Positions 10,495 through 22,130 are shown, numbered from the stretch's first letter. The stretch: 64,000 nucleotides of DNA from Lyophyllum atratum (GCA_014905825.1 JACGCN010000035.1:62001-126000), one strand, 5' to 3'. The notes: generated from the sequence alone by a model not told the origin. Translations and numbers: made by a program.

Positions 10495-13400
10495 ATGTCC
10501 CAGACACTTGTGCCTGACGCTACAGGCCATGTTGTGTGTCCCGAGTGTCAAGTGAATTTTAATTGCGGGCCAGGAGGTATTCAAAACTTCCACAAGACCC
10601 ACGTAGGGTCGAAGCGTTGCCGTGAAGGTAAAGCTAAACTAGATAAGGAAAGGACCAGGAAGAAAGATGGTTCTATCATGTCGTTCATGCATAAAAAACC
10701 GAAGCCTGTACCATCCCTCGTCTCGGCACCACCTCTCGTTCAAGCCTCATCAAGCCTCGAAATCGGTTCCCCCTCCTCACAAACTCTTGATCAACGTCCA
10801 GCGACCTCGGGCCCTTCCTATTCCCAAGCAGATGATGCTCCCGCCACGGCGCTGACAATCCTGTCCCCAGCGCACATTGTTAGCCGACTTCGAGCAGCTG
10901 TGCATCGAATTCCAGAGTCCGTACCTGAGGCTGTTGAAGGTGACCCATTGTCTGGCTTCGCAAGAGATCCGACCACAGTTTTCGATCCGAAAACGAAGTC
11001 GGCTGACCTCTGGGAGGAATTCCTGAACTCATTTATGAAGTCTAATCTCGGATGGGATAACAGTATCCCTGCAGCTCACCTTGTGCGGCGCGGTGATCTT
11101 GGACTCGCAGCACTCATGAGATTTGTCGAGTACTTCGTGCTTGAGCAGGGTGTCGATTGGGAACTGTTTGATGGGAAGCTTAATCACCTGATGGAGGAGG
11201 TTGATAGAATGTCAGTTCGGTCTAGCTCACAACGCGAAAAGTGACTTACTCAGACTCCATGTAGCTTGAACGAAGCCGGCCTCCCACCGACAAGTACTCC
11301 TATTGAAATCGAGCCAGCTTCCATTGCTGTTTCACCTCCCAGAATCAAAGCAGCAACCTCGACTATTTCACGCGTTGACGACAGTTCTGCAGAACAGGGA
11401 GCGCGTACCCTGTACCAGCCAATTGATGTGGATGCATTGGAGCAGGACACTGTACGAAACCCAAGTCAGAAACGCCGAAAGCGATGTATAGGATATATAT
11501 TCGACGTACCAGTGGGCCAGACTCCCTCAAAGTTGTACCCATTCGCTCTCCATGACAAGATAAACATCCCATGGGACTACTCGTTGATTGACGGTGTGCT
11601 GAGACTACATGCACGGTCCTGCGAAGATGTGATTACCGGCCGAGAGTGTTGTGGGGCATGTCAAGATTTGCGACAGAACACGACGCTGCAGGGGATTCAG
11701 CGGAGGGCAATCGAGGGCGTGCACGAAAATGCGAACCATGCTTACCACGGTTTTGGTGCGCTGGTTGAGATCCTGCAGCGGAAGAACTCGCAGATCGAGG
11801 TGTTGCGTCTTCGCGGCTTGAACAATGCTAGGCGACTGATAGGGCAGGCTGCTTCCCTTTCGGATCATAAGCGATTTGTGGTGGCAATTGCTAGTGGGAA
11901 GTACGAACGAGTTGATCGCCTTGTGCGTGTTGCGTTGGGGCAGAAGCGGGGCATTCGAGGAATCATTCGGCTGTACCACTCTGCGGCAATGGGTATATAT
12001 CAGCCTAAGAGCTACACGGAGGAAGACGACATGCGGGGTCTGCTTCTGTGGAAGATGGGTGGAAACAGAATAGCGCAAATTGCTCACCGTGCATTGGGAC
12101 TCCCTGGAATCACAACTCTTCGGAACCGCTCTACCATGCCTCCTATCATCCCTTCACATGGAACCCCGACTACCTTTGAAATCCAGAAGAACATTGACGC
12201 ATGCTTCAAGAGCATTCACGAAGTTCTGCAGGGTGCGAAGGTTGTCCATCAGATCTTGATGCTAGATGAGCTGGCGACGGAGAAACGGCTCAGGTGGGAT
12301 CACTTGACGAACCGGTTTCTGGGATTGTGTAGGGAGCATGCGAAGAATGTCAGCCTCGAGTTTAACACCGAAGACGATCTTGAAGAGGTGTTTCAGACTC
12401 TGGCTGATGGTGACGTGCACTACGCTGCAGAGGTGTGCAATCAAAACATTGTTGAAGTCTCACGTTCTATCTAATCTGGATCATCTTATCAGGCAACCAT
12501 TGGCGCTCTTGGCTTGCTGAGCAAGGACACTCGTTTATATGCAGCAAGGCCAATCCTGATTTCTGGTGACTGCAAACGCGAGACTGGCCAGGAACACGCA
12601 ACCTTGATCAGAACAATCCTCGAGGCAGTCGACAGTAAGAAATCCTCAACGCATCTTCGAGTCGTCTCCGTTGCCTCTGATGGTGAAACGAGGCGTGGTA
12701 CTGCGTTCGTGCATCTGACGTTCAAGCAGAAACTTCCAACAACTTCCAACATCTACCCACTGCTATCTCCACTGCGCTTCATGGACTTCTATGTCGGAGA
12801 TGACGACCTCACATGTGATAAGGATTGGAAGCATGTCTTCAAGCGCTTCCGCAACCTCTTACTTCGCGATCGTGGGGTCGTTATAAACGGGATGAGGATC
12901 ACACCATCTATCATTCGCGCTCATTTACAATCATCAGGGTTGACCAGTGTCCACATTAACTCTGTGTTCAATCCTGAAGACAAGCAAGACGTCAAGCTGG
13001 CTTTTGACATGCTTAAAGATATCTGGTCTCTTCCCCCTGCACACGACGATTTAAGACCCGGATTTTCGAATGCACGGCAAGCGTTGCGAACGCTCGGAAA
13101 GCTCCTTCATCATGTTCTATTTCCATATCTTTGTGTCGACCTCTCCCTCTCGGAGCAGCTCGAGCACCTCTCGGCCGCCGCCCACCTACTTCTTGTTCTA
13201 TATCGCAAATCCGGAAAGGACTTCATACCGACGCTGCTTTATACAGACCTCATGATCATGATCAAGAACGCTTTCTTTTGTGTTGCAAAAGCGAAAGTAG
13301 ATGATCCCGAGGGATCCTTTTGGCTCATTTTGCTGGGGACAGATCGGCTCGAAGAATTGTTTGGTATTCTTCGCACTATGATTGGAAACGACGCAAACCT

Positions 13401-16085
13401 CGACATGTACCAACTTGTATGTCGTCTCTCCGGTACCACAGAGGTCTCAAACATTCTCTCCAAATATCCGCACTGGGACCGGGCGCCTAGACGTTTGAAG
13501 CTCCCTGCAATTACTCGGGACTCTCAAGAGCTTCCGGACAAGTCAGATCATATCAAACCGGCGTCATGGCGAGGCAATGTTGCTGTCAAGAATGTTACTC
13601 TTATTACATGCTGGAGGCGAGGTCGTCGCATGGTAGAAGATGAGTACACATTTGCGAAAGAAGAACTCCTCTACCTAGAGGCTAATTCGGCAATCGACAT
13701 CCTCTCCCCCACTGGTGCCCTCATTATTGATCTTCCCCTTGCACCAGACGATAATGAAGACGAAGACGAAACCATAGTACCAACAAACTCCCATCCACCT
13801 GCTTCTGACTCGGATGGTTTGGTCATCCGCACAACTGACATCGACGATGCCGTCGCGGACGACAATGCGGTCACGGGCGACGTGACTGCGGATCCAGAGG
13901 ATCTGGATGCACATCTGGATGCAGCAGTCCCCACAGCGTCTTCTTCGAGTCCAGGCCCAACCACGCCAGCCCCTCAAGTTCGCTCATTCGAGAACTTCGT
14001 CATCATTGGTGGCAAAAAGTTGTCAAAATCCCGAGCGCTTGCATTACGGAGCAAATATAGCAAGACTACGAGCTCGACCGACCGTTTGAAACGTGTCCAA
14101 GAAGTTGAGCGCTACGGTCCTAGGTTCACGACTGGGCAAGATGTCTCTCAGTACGATTCTGCATTTGGTGGACCGTGCCTGTTGCTTCAAGAACCGATTG
14201 CCTCGCTAATCCGCTGCGAGAAGAAACTCTTTCTATGCCTTGGCGAGGTAAATGACATCAAAGTCGATGGGCAATCCTTCGAGCATGTTGGACTCGATAT
14301 CCTCGTCGAGGACACGGTGCGTATATCTTATCAAGTGATTGGACTGGTCCCTGCAACAAGTGCAGATGATGCCAGCCTCGATCATGACTGGCGTTCATGC
14401 CTTATGAATCGAGAGCGGACGTTCTCAGTACCGGGACGGCTCATTCAGCCCATCAACCCCGCCGTATCAGCTCATATCGGCAACAAAATATTCTATCTCT
14501 TCAAGAGTGGTGTCCTGGTCGCGCTGGCCGCTAGCCTATTTGAGCAGCTTGCTCTCAAGCATGTAAAGGCGATTCCGACAGTCTCCGCCTCACGCGAACT
14601 TCCGTATCGCGAAGCTTCAGGTATTCTTATCCTTCTTAAGTTGCTGAATGACTCTGACAGATCCTCCGTCCATGCTACAGGTGAAGCATGCTTCGTTTGC
14701 GAGTCCGACGACAACCTCGGGGAGGTAGAAGATGGGGAGTCCATTATGTGCCCCAAATGCCCACCAACCGTTTTCCTTGATTCGACCTCCCCACAGCGTG
14801 TCTTAGCTCACCTCGGCGCGCACATCCTTCATGACAAGACTCACGTCAACCGTTCAGATCTACCATGCGGTCTATGTCTTCGCCCCTACCCCATGTGCCG
14901 TTTCTTCGTGAAAAAGGGAAAGGGCGCGAAGGCAAGTTTGAAGATTAATCGTGATGCATCGACGGGGTGCACAAACATGCTTACCTTTAGCTACAAATCC
15001 GCCGAAAACTCTACTGCCTCGTCGCCTTGCTCGAACGTCCCCCTCCTATGTCCGCTATGCCCGAAAACCGAGCCCGCTGTATGGAGATACAACCTCCAGC
15101 ACCACTTCTCTGTCGTGCATCCTTCTGCTGAGCGCTCGAAGTACCAGGGATTGTGGAAGCTTACGCGCTTCGAGGAACAAGAAATGAACAAAATCTGGTT
15201 AGCACGTAGAAAGTACGGGGTTGCGAGTAAGCGGACGAAGAAGGGCAAAGAACCCGCTCTCGTCGTTTCGCAGGCTCACAGCTCGCGAATCGCGTTGATG
15301 TACGTTGTCATTAAGTATATTCTCCAAATGGTATTAGAGGCTGACATGTACACAGAGTCCCTACCGAGAATGAAATCGCCAATTCGCAGACATCTGATTC
15401 GTCCGAGGAGGAGCCAGACATTGGCCGCGAGAATGATTCTGACGACGACCTGCCGGAACTCGCAGTGACCTCGCTAGCCGCTACTCGATCACCATCCACT
15501 GAAGGTCATGACGAAGACCTTTCCAGTCGAATTGCGGTAAGTCCCCATGCCAATTGAAGGATCTGGTACTGACTTACCTGATGTAGGCCGAGTCTCCGGG
15601 TTTGCCAAACCCAGAGACTGAACGACTCGATGCTGATCTCCTCTTCCCAGAACCAACCCCTACAGCAAATAGTGCCCCAGCCACCTCGCCACGATCGATG
15701 TCCGCTGGTGTCTCCGTATCAGCAGAGGCAGGCCGACCGAACACCCGGGTCGAGTTGGATCCGGCACCAACAGAGAACGCCCATGAAGCAGGTCTTCCTC
15801 CGCGCAGGAAGCGGAAAGTTCGCGATGTTGGGGACCTCTCGCAGTGTCTGTGCGGAGAGACTGTGTCTGCGGAGCAGAGAGCTGGTGGGGCTGCCGTCGA
15901 GTGTCGTAGGGAAGCCTGTGAAACAAAATGGGTAAGTAAAGTTCATTAGTGGAGACAGCTCACACTTATGCTTGATCTGGCAGTACCATCTCGCATGTAC
16001 AATGTTGGAAATCATGCCCCGGAGTTATATCTGCGAGGCTTGTGAGTACTCTGGACCAGCGCGGGGAGGGAAGCGACGAGGTTGA
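10495..16085 (+). CDS. Transposon-encoded zinc-finger/DDE-like transposase with C-terminal PHD finger
   Basis: Six exons: 10495-11210, 11265-12432, 12493-15299, 15356-15536, 15587-15931, 15984-16085, giving about 1,772 aa without interruption. Near the N-terminus is a zinc-binding motif CPECQ...NFHKTHVGSKRC. The middle carries acidic residues in transposase-like contexts: LMLDELATEKRLRWD, VASDGETRRG and CDKDWKHVFKRFRN, plausibly the three catalytic Asp/Glu of an RNase-H fold (inference). Later come Cys/His clusters (CFVCESDD...CPKCPP; CGLCLRPYPMC; CPLCPK...HHFSVVH). The last two exons form a PHD finger, CLCG...CRREACETKW then YHLAC...YICEAC (C4HC3). An upstream ATG at 10421 with an intron 10436-10494 is an alternative start. 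Similar proteins are widespread in Agaricomycete genomes, mostly unnamed. Confidence 0.85.
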
Positions 16086-16225
16086 GGTTGGGTTGAGGAC
16101 AAGTGCGGGGTATGATCGGAGCCACGTGTGGATTACGTAAATTACTATATTTAGTAACAGAGGGTGGTAGGGTGAACCAGAGGCTCGAAATAAATAAAAA
16201 CGACCCTAGGTCTTATTTTTCGTTG

Positions 16226-16290
16226 CCGGTGCACCCTTGTATTTGACGCCCAAAATATACCGTATTTCAGGCGCATTTTTGGGTGATTTC
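16226..16290 (+). promoter_or_regulatory. Right subterminal motifs
   Basis: Contains the inverse of the left-end 14-mer (CCGGTGCACCCTTG, 16226-16239) and one ATACCGTATTT at 16257, mirroring the left end. Confidence 0.5.
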
Positions 16291-16324
16291 CCGAGCAAAC
16301 CTATAGGGGAGCTTCCCGGGGCCT
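16291..16324 (-). repeat. Right terminal inverted repeat
   Basis: The reverse complement starts AGGCCCCGGGAAGCTCCCCT and matches the left terminus over 34 bp with one mismatch. Confidence 0.95.
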
Positions 16325-16332
16325 GAAAGCGA
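16325..16332. repeat. Target-site duplication, right copy (GAAAGCGA)
   Basis: Identical to 9786-9793, immediately outside the right terminus. It lies within GTPase coding sequence (reads ...ATTCGCTTTC on the minus strand). Confidence 0.95.
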
Positions 16333-16707
16333 ATCTCATCCTCGACGTTGTGCAAACCCCGCTGCCAGCATCGTAGACAAGTGAGCACCCAGCGGCCGTG
16401 AGTCAAGAACGTGAGAAACCTACATCGCTCTGGCCTTTGATGGTCTACGGGTTGGTTCGGTTATCAAGTACAGTTCAAGCATCCGACCATGACGCACCTG
16501 GCCATCCAATAGCTCTCCATCTCGCCGGACCTCTGCTTTATCTATGGAGGCGCCTGTAAGCCTCTCAAGGATTGTCGTCTTCCCGGCATTTGCTCGGCCC
16601 AAGATAAGGATTTGGAATTCCAAGCGCCGATCTTTGAAGAAGGACAAGAAATCCTCATCCACGGCCTCGTCGTTGGAGGGCACGTCGGTAGCGGCACTAT
16701 TATCCAT
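16325..16707 (-). pseudogene. 5' part of a G-domain GTPase gene, disrupted by the transposon
   Basis: Exons on the minus strand: 16707-16498 (starts MDNSAATDV, contains the Walker A/G1 motif GRANAGKTTILERL), a 21-nt micro-exon 16444-16424 (TIKGQSD), and 16361-16325 (RGLHNVEDEIRF, switch region). The third exon runs into the transposon. Its continuation lies 6.5 kb away at 9793 and the junction is in frame once one target duplication is removed. It is divergent from, and homologous to, the GTPase at 16866. The start ATG at 16707 is preferred over 16818 because the next gene's promoter would otherwise overlap. Confidence 0.88.
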
Positions 16708-16865
16708 CGAAGGTAAGGGAGGCAGTGATGAAGTACGGAAGCAAGTCACTTCAAGTCCTGTGTGATATATTTGGCTGCTGTCGATAGGCGCCAGTATGCG
16801 CGTGATGCAGCAGGGCATCAGTTCCTTCTATCGGTCTGTCCATCCCAGTTCTCTCAACATTACCC
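16708..16865. promoter_or_regulatory. 158-bp bidirectional promoter between two GTPase genes
   Basis: Only 158 bp separate the two divergent start codons (16707 minus, 16866 plus), so the region must serve both genes. No TATA box is obvious. Confidence 0.6.
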
Positions 16866-18872
16866 ATGTCTAGCGAAGTCAGTCCAGTTCTTGTACCCTA
16901 CACCGACGTCCTGCGCCAAGAGTGCCCTCCGTAAGTGCAAACCACGGTCCTCGACCATACTTCGCTTGGCTTATAACCTCCGAGTATTCGCATTCTTGTG
17001 GTGGGAAAGGTGCGTGCTGCGTGTCGTCCAATCTACTTGTTCGTTAACTCAATCGCAAGTCTGGTGCTGGGAAGTCCGCATTGATTAATGCAGTTTTCGG
17101 CCTCCACGCGACGGTGACCAGCTAACCCTTTCAAACACCACCCATCTGTATGCTCATCTCTCACCAAGTCCGTATCTCACAGAACACCTGGAGTGCATGA
17201 CATCGAAAAAGCGCTCAAGTTTCCAGAAAATGATCGTATCATCATCCACGATTCCAAAGGATTCGAGTCAGGAGAAGAAGCGAACTTACAGAAAGTCCTG
17301 GACTTCATTAAACGTCGATCCACGATGCCAGCGCTTCGTGATCAATTACATGCGATTTGGTGAGTTTCAGCAGGCCCCCCATTTGATCGATCGTCCCCTA
17401 AGTCTTGCAATAGGGTTTGCGCAGAAATCCCGTTCGCAGGCGGCAGACTGTTTGAGAAGGGCGTCGAACTACTTTTGAAAAAATGTCCAGAGGATGCTTC
17501 TGTTCCCATCATCGTCGTCTTTACCAAACTTGACATCCTACATGAACATCGTGCAGCAAAACTGGAGAAGGAGCTAGAACAAAGTGACGAGGACTTGACT
17601 GATGAGGAATTTGAGTCCAGAGTCGAAGCCATCGTCAATGAGGCTGTGCAAATCCTTTGCGTCGAGCCCTTATGCACTCTCACTGGCACGAGTACCCCAA
17701 AATACCGGTGGATTGCAACATCAGGTGCGTATCCACTTCGAATTATCAATTGACCCTTCACTGCTCACACTGTACAATTGATCAGATAAACCAGGTTTCC
17801 AGAAGAAAGTCACGGAGTTGGTCCAGCTCGCGCTCGACCTGACCAAAATCGAAGAAGTTTGGATTACAATGGCCATTGCGCAACGGTCTTCTGCCAAAGT
17901 CAGCACTGACGCGTCCATCCGGTAAGATCTTACTCATCCTGCGACGTGGTCAGTAGGCTTATGGCTGTTGAATCACCATTAGCATTGGCAGGAGAAGTAG
18001 GAGCCTTCTAAATCACATCAGGTCCATGTTCTGACGCTCCGAATAGAGTATTGGCGGGGTGTTTTCTCCGATATACTCATAGGCGTGACGATAAAGGCAT
18101 TGCTGCAAGTCTTGCAAACGGATATTGTGAACGTATGGCAGATGGAGGATCCCGAAAACGTAAGTGATCGTTCCCATCCACAGAAGCCTATCATTTATCA
18201 TCGTCGGTGGATTAGCATCTGAAAAAGCCAGAGTTCCTTGCGTTGTTATCGGTGTTGGTGGAGGATCTCTCCGATGAGAGCAGGTCTGTAGTGTTTCCGC
18301 CGCTCTGTGCTAATTCTAAACTGAACTCATACAGGGGAACATATTCTCTAACTGGAGCAGCTGTAACAGCAATCATTGAACACCCCTCTTCCATCATTGT
18401 CACTGGCCCCACAGCAATTGTTGTTCTATTCGCCGAGTGGGTACGAGGAACATACAAGAAGACGTCAGTACCTTGTCTCCCCTGCTGCTATCGTGGTCAC
18501 TCTGATGATCGTGTCTGTCCTAGTAAAAGCTCTGTCCGCTGCCTAGTGGGGTTCCTCGTCGACCTCACACTGACAATGGACACGCTCTTTTACCTTGTGC
18601 TCGCTCGAGGCCAAATACCTATGAAAATAAGCCTCATCAACCGCGCCCTCCAGATATATAAGACCCGCAAGGCGCCCGTTCATGCCAGCATTACGGCATG
18701 GGCAGATGGCTGGGGCGTGTTCAGCCATCTTGATGCAGATGCCGTCATCAACAAAATCGCGAGCATAATCGAGGAGCACAGCGTAAAGCCGGAACAGTGG
18801 GCAGTGAGGGACGAGGTTGTCGACGAGACTTGGATGTCTTTGAATGCGTTGAGGGAGAGTGAGGGGGCTTGA
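16866..18872 (+). CDS. G-domain GTPase (fungal expanded family)
   Basis: Eleven exons: 16866-16930, 16985-17009, 17060-17113, 17169-17359, 17414-17724, 17786-17921, 17983-17996, 18047-18159, 18216-18283, 18335-18463, 18524-18872; about 484 aa, all phases closing. G1 is assembled from two exons (IRILVVGK + SGAGKSALINAVFG). Next come SVSHRTPGVHDI (switch I), IIIHDSKGFESGE (G3), LHAIW, then PIIVVFTKLD (G4). The C-terminal half has a hydrophobic stretch (AIIEHPSSIIVTGPTAIVVLFAEW) and a helical tail (DADAVINKIASIIEEH). The family resembles 50S-binding/dynamin-like GTPases and is greatly expanded in mushrooms; cellular role unknown. Introns 9 and 10 are multiples of three without stops, so a retained-intron reading of the 3' part is also open. 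Confidence 0.85.
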
Positions 18873-19663
18873 CGGTGCCTTGTATGTTAAGAACTTGTCT
18901 TGTTAAGCTTGATGGCTGTTGTCGATGTCTGGTTCGTACTGCCGCTCTGTACTGCGTCGTGTCGTCTTGGAATTTTGACATTACTACGGTTCAAGAACTA
19001 GCGCGAGGCCTCCTGCATCAAGACCTCCCATCGCATTTCGAAGCAAGCTGATCAAGCTTTGACATCCAAGTGACTGGATAGGACTGGATTCCTTTGTGTC
19101 CGCCGGTCATCGCCACCACACTTCACGCCATACCCGAATCTCAGTGAGGGCGACATTGGCAACTCAAACTCAGTCGGGGAAGTCGTGGGACGAAGAGGTC
19201 GTCATATGGAACGCATAGATGTAGGCAACGGTGGTCGCGTGTCAGAGGTTGAGGAGGAACATAAACTCCTGAGGTGAGCTAGTGCCAATCTATGTACTAC
19301 TAATGATATGTCACGGCGACGTCCCCAATGCCACGTCGCCCCATTGTCCTCGAAAGTTCAAGGCATCCTCCCTCACAATGCTCCGACACGCATGTCCACC
19401 TTCCACACCGATTCCTGTCAGAGTTACTAGGCCCAATGTCAGTGTTATGGCCGCCAGCCCATCATGCTGTCCTCACTTGACACCCAAAAGTCAAGAACCT
19501 GAACTACGCACAGACGCTGAGAAGCAAAGCAATAGCAGAGTATGGGTGCGGTCTCGAATGGACGGGGAAAGAAAATGAATAATAGATGGTGACACAGTGT
19601 GTACAAGAAGCAGTATATGACAGAGGCTAGGGTTCTGGGAGTGTAATACGTGAAGCAATCTGT
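18873..19663. other. Intergenic, convergent 3' ends
   Basis: Lies between the convergent GTPase and lipase genes. Only short open frames without recognisable features; presumably both 3' UTRs and spacer. Confidence 0.5.
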
Positions 19664-20881
19664 TCATTCAATCACAGCTGGTCCTTGTTCCGCACTCTTG
19701 GACACGCGAACGATTGTGCCGAGAACGGGGAGGGCTAAGTAGGTTTCTTCGTCAGACGCGGCCTCTGTGTCATCCTGGACTGATTCAGTCGGACTTGGCG
19801 ACGGCAGGATGATGCTCTTGTATTGGGTTGTATGTTGCGCGAGGGCGTCCGCTAAGAACTGCTTCATATTATGAGGTGTCTGTGGAAGAGCGCAGGAGAA
19901 GAAGCTGCAAGGGATAGGTTCGTAGATGATTCCTGAATTGTTGGCGCGATTTATCATGACTGAGACGGCGGTCTCTATCCTGAGGTTGAGTAGTGGGTTG
20001 AGAGGGCCGTATATGACGCGGATCTTCGTGAGATTGAGAGGCGATGTGGGCTCTACACACCATGCCTGCGGCACGATATCTAGAGTGTTTACTATGTTTA
20101 GATTCCAGTCCTGATACCCGCTCGGGCTTGTTGATTGACTTATGAACCTCGCGGAATATTGCTTCGCGAAGTTCGAATTGCCAGGAGTCGGTCCAGCGGT
20201 AGGATAGGCTAATACGTTCGACGAGGGGCCTGGAAGTACGCCTGCCAGCACGAAGCCGAGGCCCATCGTAGGCGATAATGCACCCCCGAGGCTGTGTCCG
20301 GTGAAAACGATTTTCGCTGAGCCAGCCGTGTCCGTGATAGCTAGGCTGTCGATGTAGTGATAGAGCGAGATGCCAGGGCTGGCTGCAGTGGAGGGAGGAG
20401 ACTGCGAGAGAAGGATGTTGACAGCTGACGCCGTACCAAATGCGACGTAGGTAGCCGTATCAACGATAGACGTTGCCGCCACGGGCGTGGTCAGCAGTCC
20501 CGATGTGACCCACTTGTCCAAGTCGACGACTTGGTTCACTCCTAAATCCTCGTAAAGCGCATCGTAGATATTCGCGGTGCCAGCTATGGCGACGACATAT
20601 ATCTCGCTCAGGGTACCATCCGGAAATTCCACGCTAGGGTTGCGTGCGACAAACCACGAATTGGCTGGGCCTGTCGCTGCGGCGTCTGGATTCTGCTTCC
20701 ACACGACAGGGCCCCAGACGACCTCCCAGTTCTCTCCCGCGTCAAGTAGGCGTCCAGGGAGAACCTTTTCTAAGGCGGCCTGCAGTACACTTTGGGTGCC
20801 CGTGCGCTTCATCACGGCGTTTGAGGCGAGGGAAAGAGCGAAGACTTTCTGGAAGACATTCAAGTCGGTAGCGGTAGTCAT
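19664..20881 (-). CDS. Class-3 lipase-like alpha/beta hydrolase, intronless
   Basis: Single exon of about 405 aa starting MTTATDLNVF (20881; an in-frame ATG 27 nt upstream at 20908 is possible). The nucleophile elbow FTGHSLGGALSP (GxSxG) and upstream VVAIAGT oxyanion-type strand fit the fungal lipase_3 fold. LDIVPQAW likely carries the catalytic Asp as in this family. There is no signal peptide, suggesting a cytosolic enzyme. Predicted activity is ester hydrolysis on lipid or related substrates; specificity cannot be read. It sits tail-to-tail with the GTPase gene. Confidence 0.8.
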   Translation of the reverse strand: MTTATDLNVFQKVFALSLASNAVMKRTGTQSVLQAALEKVLPGRLLDAGENWEVVWGPVVWKQNPDAAATGPANSWFVARNPSVEFPDGTLSEIYVVAIAGTANIYDALYEDLGVNQVVDLDKWVTSGLLTTPVAATSIVDTATYVAFGTASAVNILLSQSPPSTAASPGISLYHYIDSLAITDTAGSAKIVFTGHSLGGALSPTMGLGFVLAGVLPGPSSNVLAYPTAGPTPGNSNFAKQYSARFISQSTSPSGYQDWNLNIVNTLDIVPQAWCVEPTSPLNLTKIRVIYGPLNPLLNLRIETAVSVMINRANNSGIIYEPIPCSFFSCALPQTPHNMKQFLADALAQHTTQYKSIILPSPSPTESVQDDTEAASDEETYLALPVLGTIVRVSKSAEQGPAVIE

Positions 20882-20908
20882 TTCTAAGTAAATTTCCCGT
20901 GTGAGCAT

Positions 20909-21445
20909 GGGGAGTGATATACAGTTGCATCGACTTGCCGTTCAAAGGTCGTTTGGTTCAGATAATTCTGTATTGCTGAGAAGTGGCTAGCAAGAGTCAG
21001 CGTATAGAGTATTCGTCAGACCTCGGTCAGCCTTTATAGCGCGCCGTAAGGAAGTACGCACTGCTAACTTGCGAGTACTAGCACTCTTGATCAGAAGAAT
21101 TTCTGTTCGACGAGAAACCGCCCTGGATTTCGACCATCGCACCTGTCGAGACAAAAGCCCTGGGCCTCAACGTTGCCTGAATGGTTCAATTGGAGTCGGT
21201 ACTTCGTCGCATGCGATGCATCCGGGAATGGACCAATGCCGAAAATCATCATGGAGTCATTAGCGGCCAGGACGCGGTGCCTTCCAGCAAGTTCTAGCAG
21301 TGGGTTCAAGGGGGACCAGGGCACCTGTAAGACACGCGGCCAGAGCGGACCCAAGCATAGGATGTGCCTATGGACTGTTTCTAGATTTCCGTGATGTACC
21401 CTTTCTACGGGTGACGACAAAGAGCCCTGCCAGCATCAGAGCGCC
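20909..21445. other. Spacer with a possible lipase-like remnant
   Basis: The minus strand at 21420-21091 encodes LQVPWSPLNPLLELAG, resembling the IYGPLNPLLNLRIE segment of the adjacent lipase, but the match is short and the remainder is unrecognisable. Possible decayed paralogue, weak. Confidence 0.3.
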
Positions 21446-21448
21446 GAT

Positions 21449-21549
21449 GCGGTTGGGGCATGCTCAGCTCAGACCTGGCTGTGGACGTTGTCATCGACAA
21501 GATCGCGGACACTATCGTGAAGCACAATGTGAAGCTTCATGCGCAATAA
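21449..21549 (+). pseudogene. C-terminal GTPase fragment
   Basis: Encodes LAVDVVIDKIADTIVKHNVK, matching the C-terminus DADAVINKIASIIEEHSVK of the intact GTPase that ends at 18872. No other GTPase exon is recognisable around it, so it is a relic of a further gene copy. Confidence 0.65.
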
Positions 21550-22130
21550 GCAACGGCGCCTTGAGGGAAGAGTGCTGAAGAGTGTCCTTAACAAAACTCG
21601 GATGGTTCGGAGTTAGTTCGGAGTTGACCTGAGTTGCAGTGACATGATTTGGACATGATGCTTTCTTCCGCATCAGGAATCTGTCCCATCAGGCCTCGAG
21701 CCTCAGCGTTCTTATACGACTACGATTCAACTTAAACCGGCGATACATAAGGCTCCATTGCACGAAGGATCCCTCTCACCCATGTCGTACTAGTAGGAAA
21801 ACATGCAGCATTTTGCCACGCGGGATGCAATAACATCCGTGGCTCCTTTGAGCGACAGCTCAGGGGAAAAACTGTGAGTTCAATAGTTAACGACCACTCC
21901 CCCTTGGCAGTGACTCTTCTGAGTTATGATTGAAACGAGCAACCTCTCAGAGCTATCTTCGAGTTATCTACAGGTACAGTGCCTCACAGGCCGACTGAAT
22001 CTGCCGTAAGCTATCAATCCGAATCTGCAGATGCAGTCATCGACCCACGCCACAGTCTGTACCTGATAATCCTCAGAAAAAAGCTCGAGGAGTCAAAAAG
22101 ATACTAACGCTTGACTACTTCCCCAGCACC
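21550..22130. other. Intergenic, nothing recognised
   Basis: No coherent open frame, repeat or RNA gene seen. Confidence 0.5.

Larger units (their letters stand above)
9794..16324 (+). mobile_element. Complete 6,531-bp DNA transposon, 34-bp TIRs, 8-bp TSD
   Basis: Both ends begin AGGCCCCGGGAAGCTCCCCT and match over 34 bp with one mismatch (9794-9827 and 16291-16324). The element is flanked by identical 8-bp GAAAGCGA. Inside is one large plus-strand gene (10495-16085) with no stops or frameshifts. Subterminal motifs recur: ATACCGTATTT at 9831, 9876, 9939, 10147 and 16257, and CAAGGGTGCACCGG at 10161 with its inverse at 16226. An 8-bp duplication is typical of hAT, P and KDZ superfamilies. I see neither the hAT CxxH signature nor KDZ hallmark motifs, so the superfamily is left open. 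Perfect TSD and an intact gene indicate a recent insertion and possible activity. Confidence 0.93.

Noticed and set aside
9794..16324. KDZ (Kyakuja-Dileera-Zisupton) assignment of the transposon
   Set aside because: The 8-bp TSD and zinc clusters are compatible, but the hallmark motifs of KDZ transposases were not seen in the protein.
21091..21420. Lipase pseudogene
   Set aside because: Only about 16 residues (PLNPLLELAG region) resemble the neighbouring lipase; too short to call, mentioned only as a possibility.
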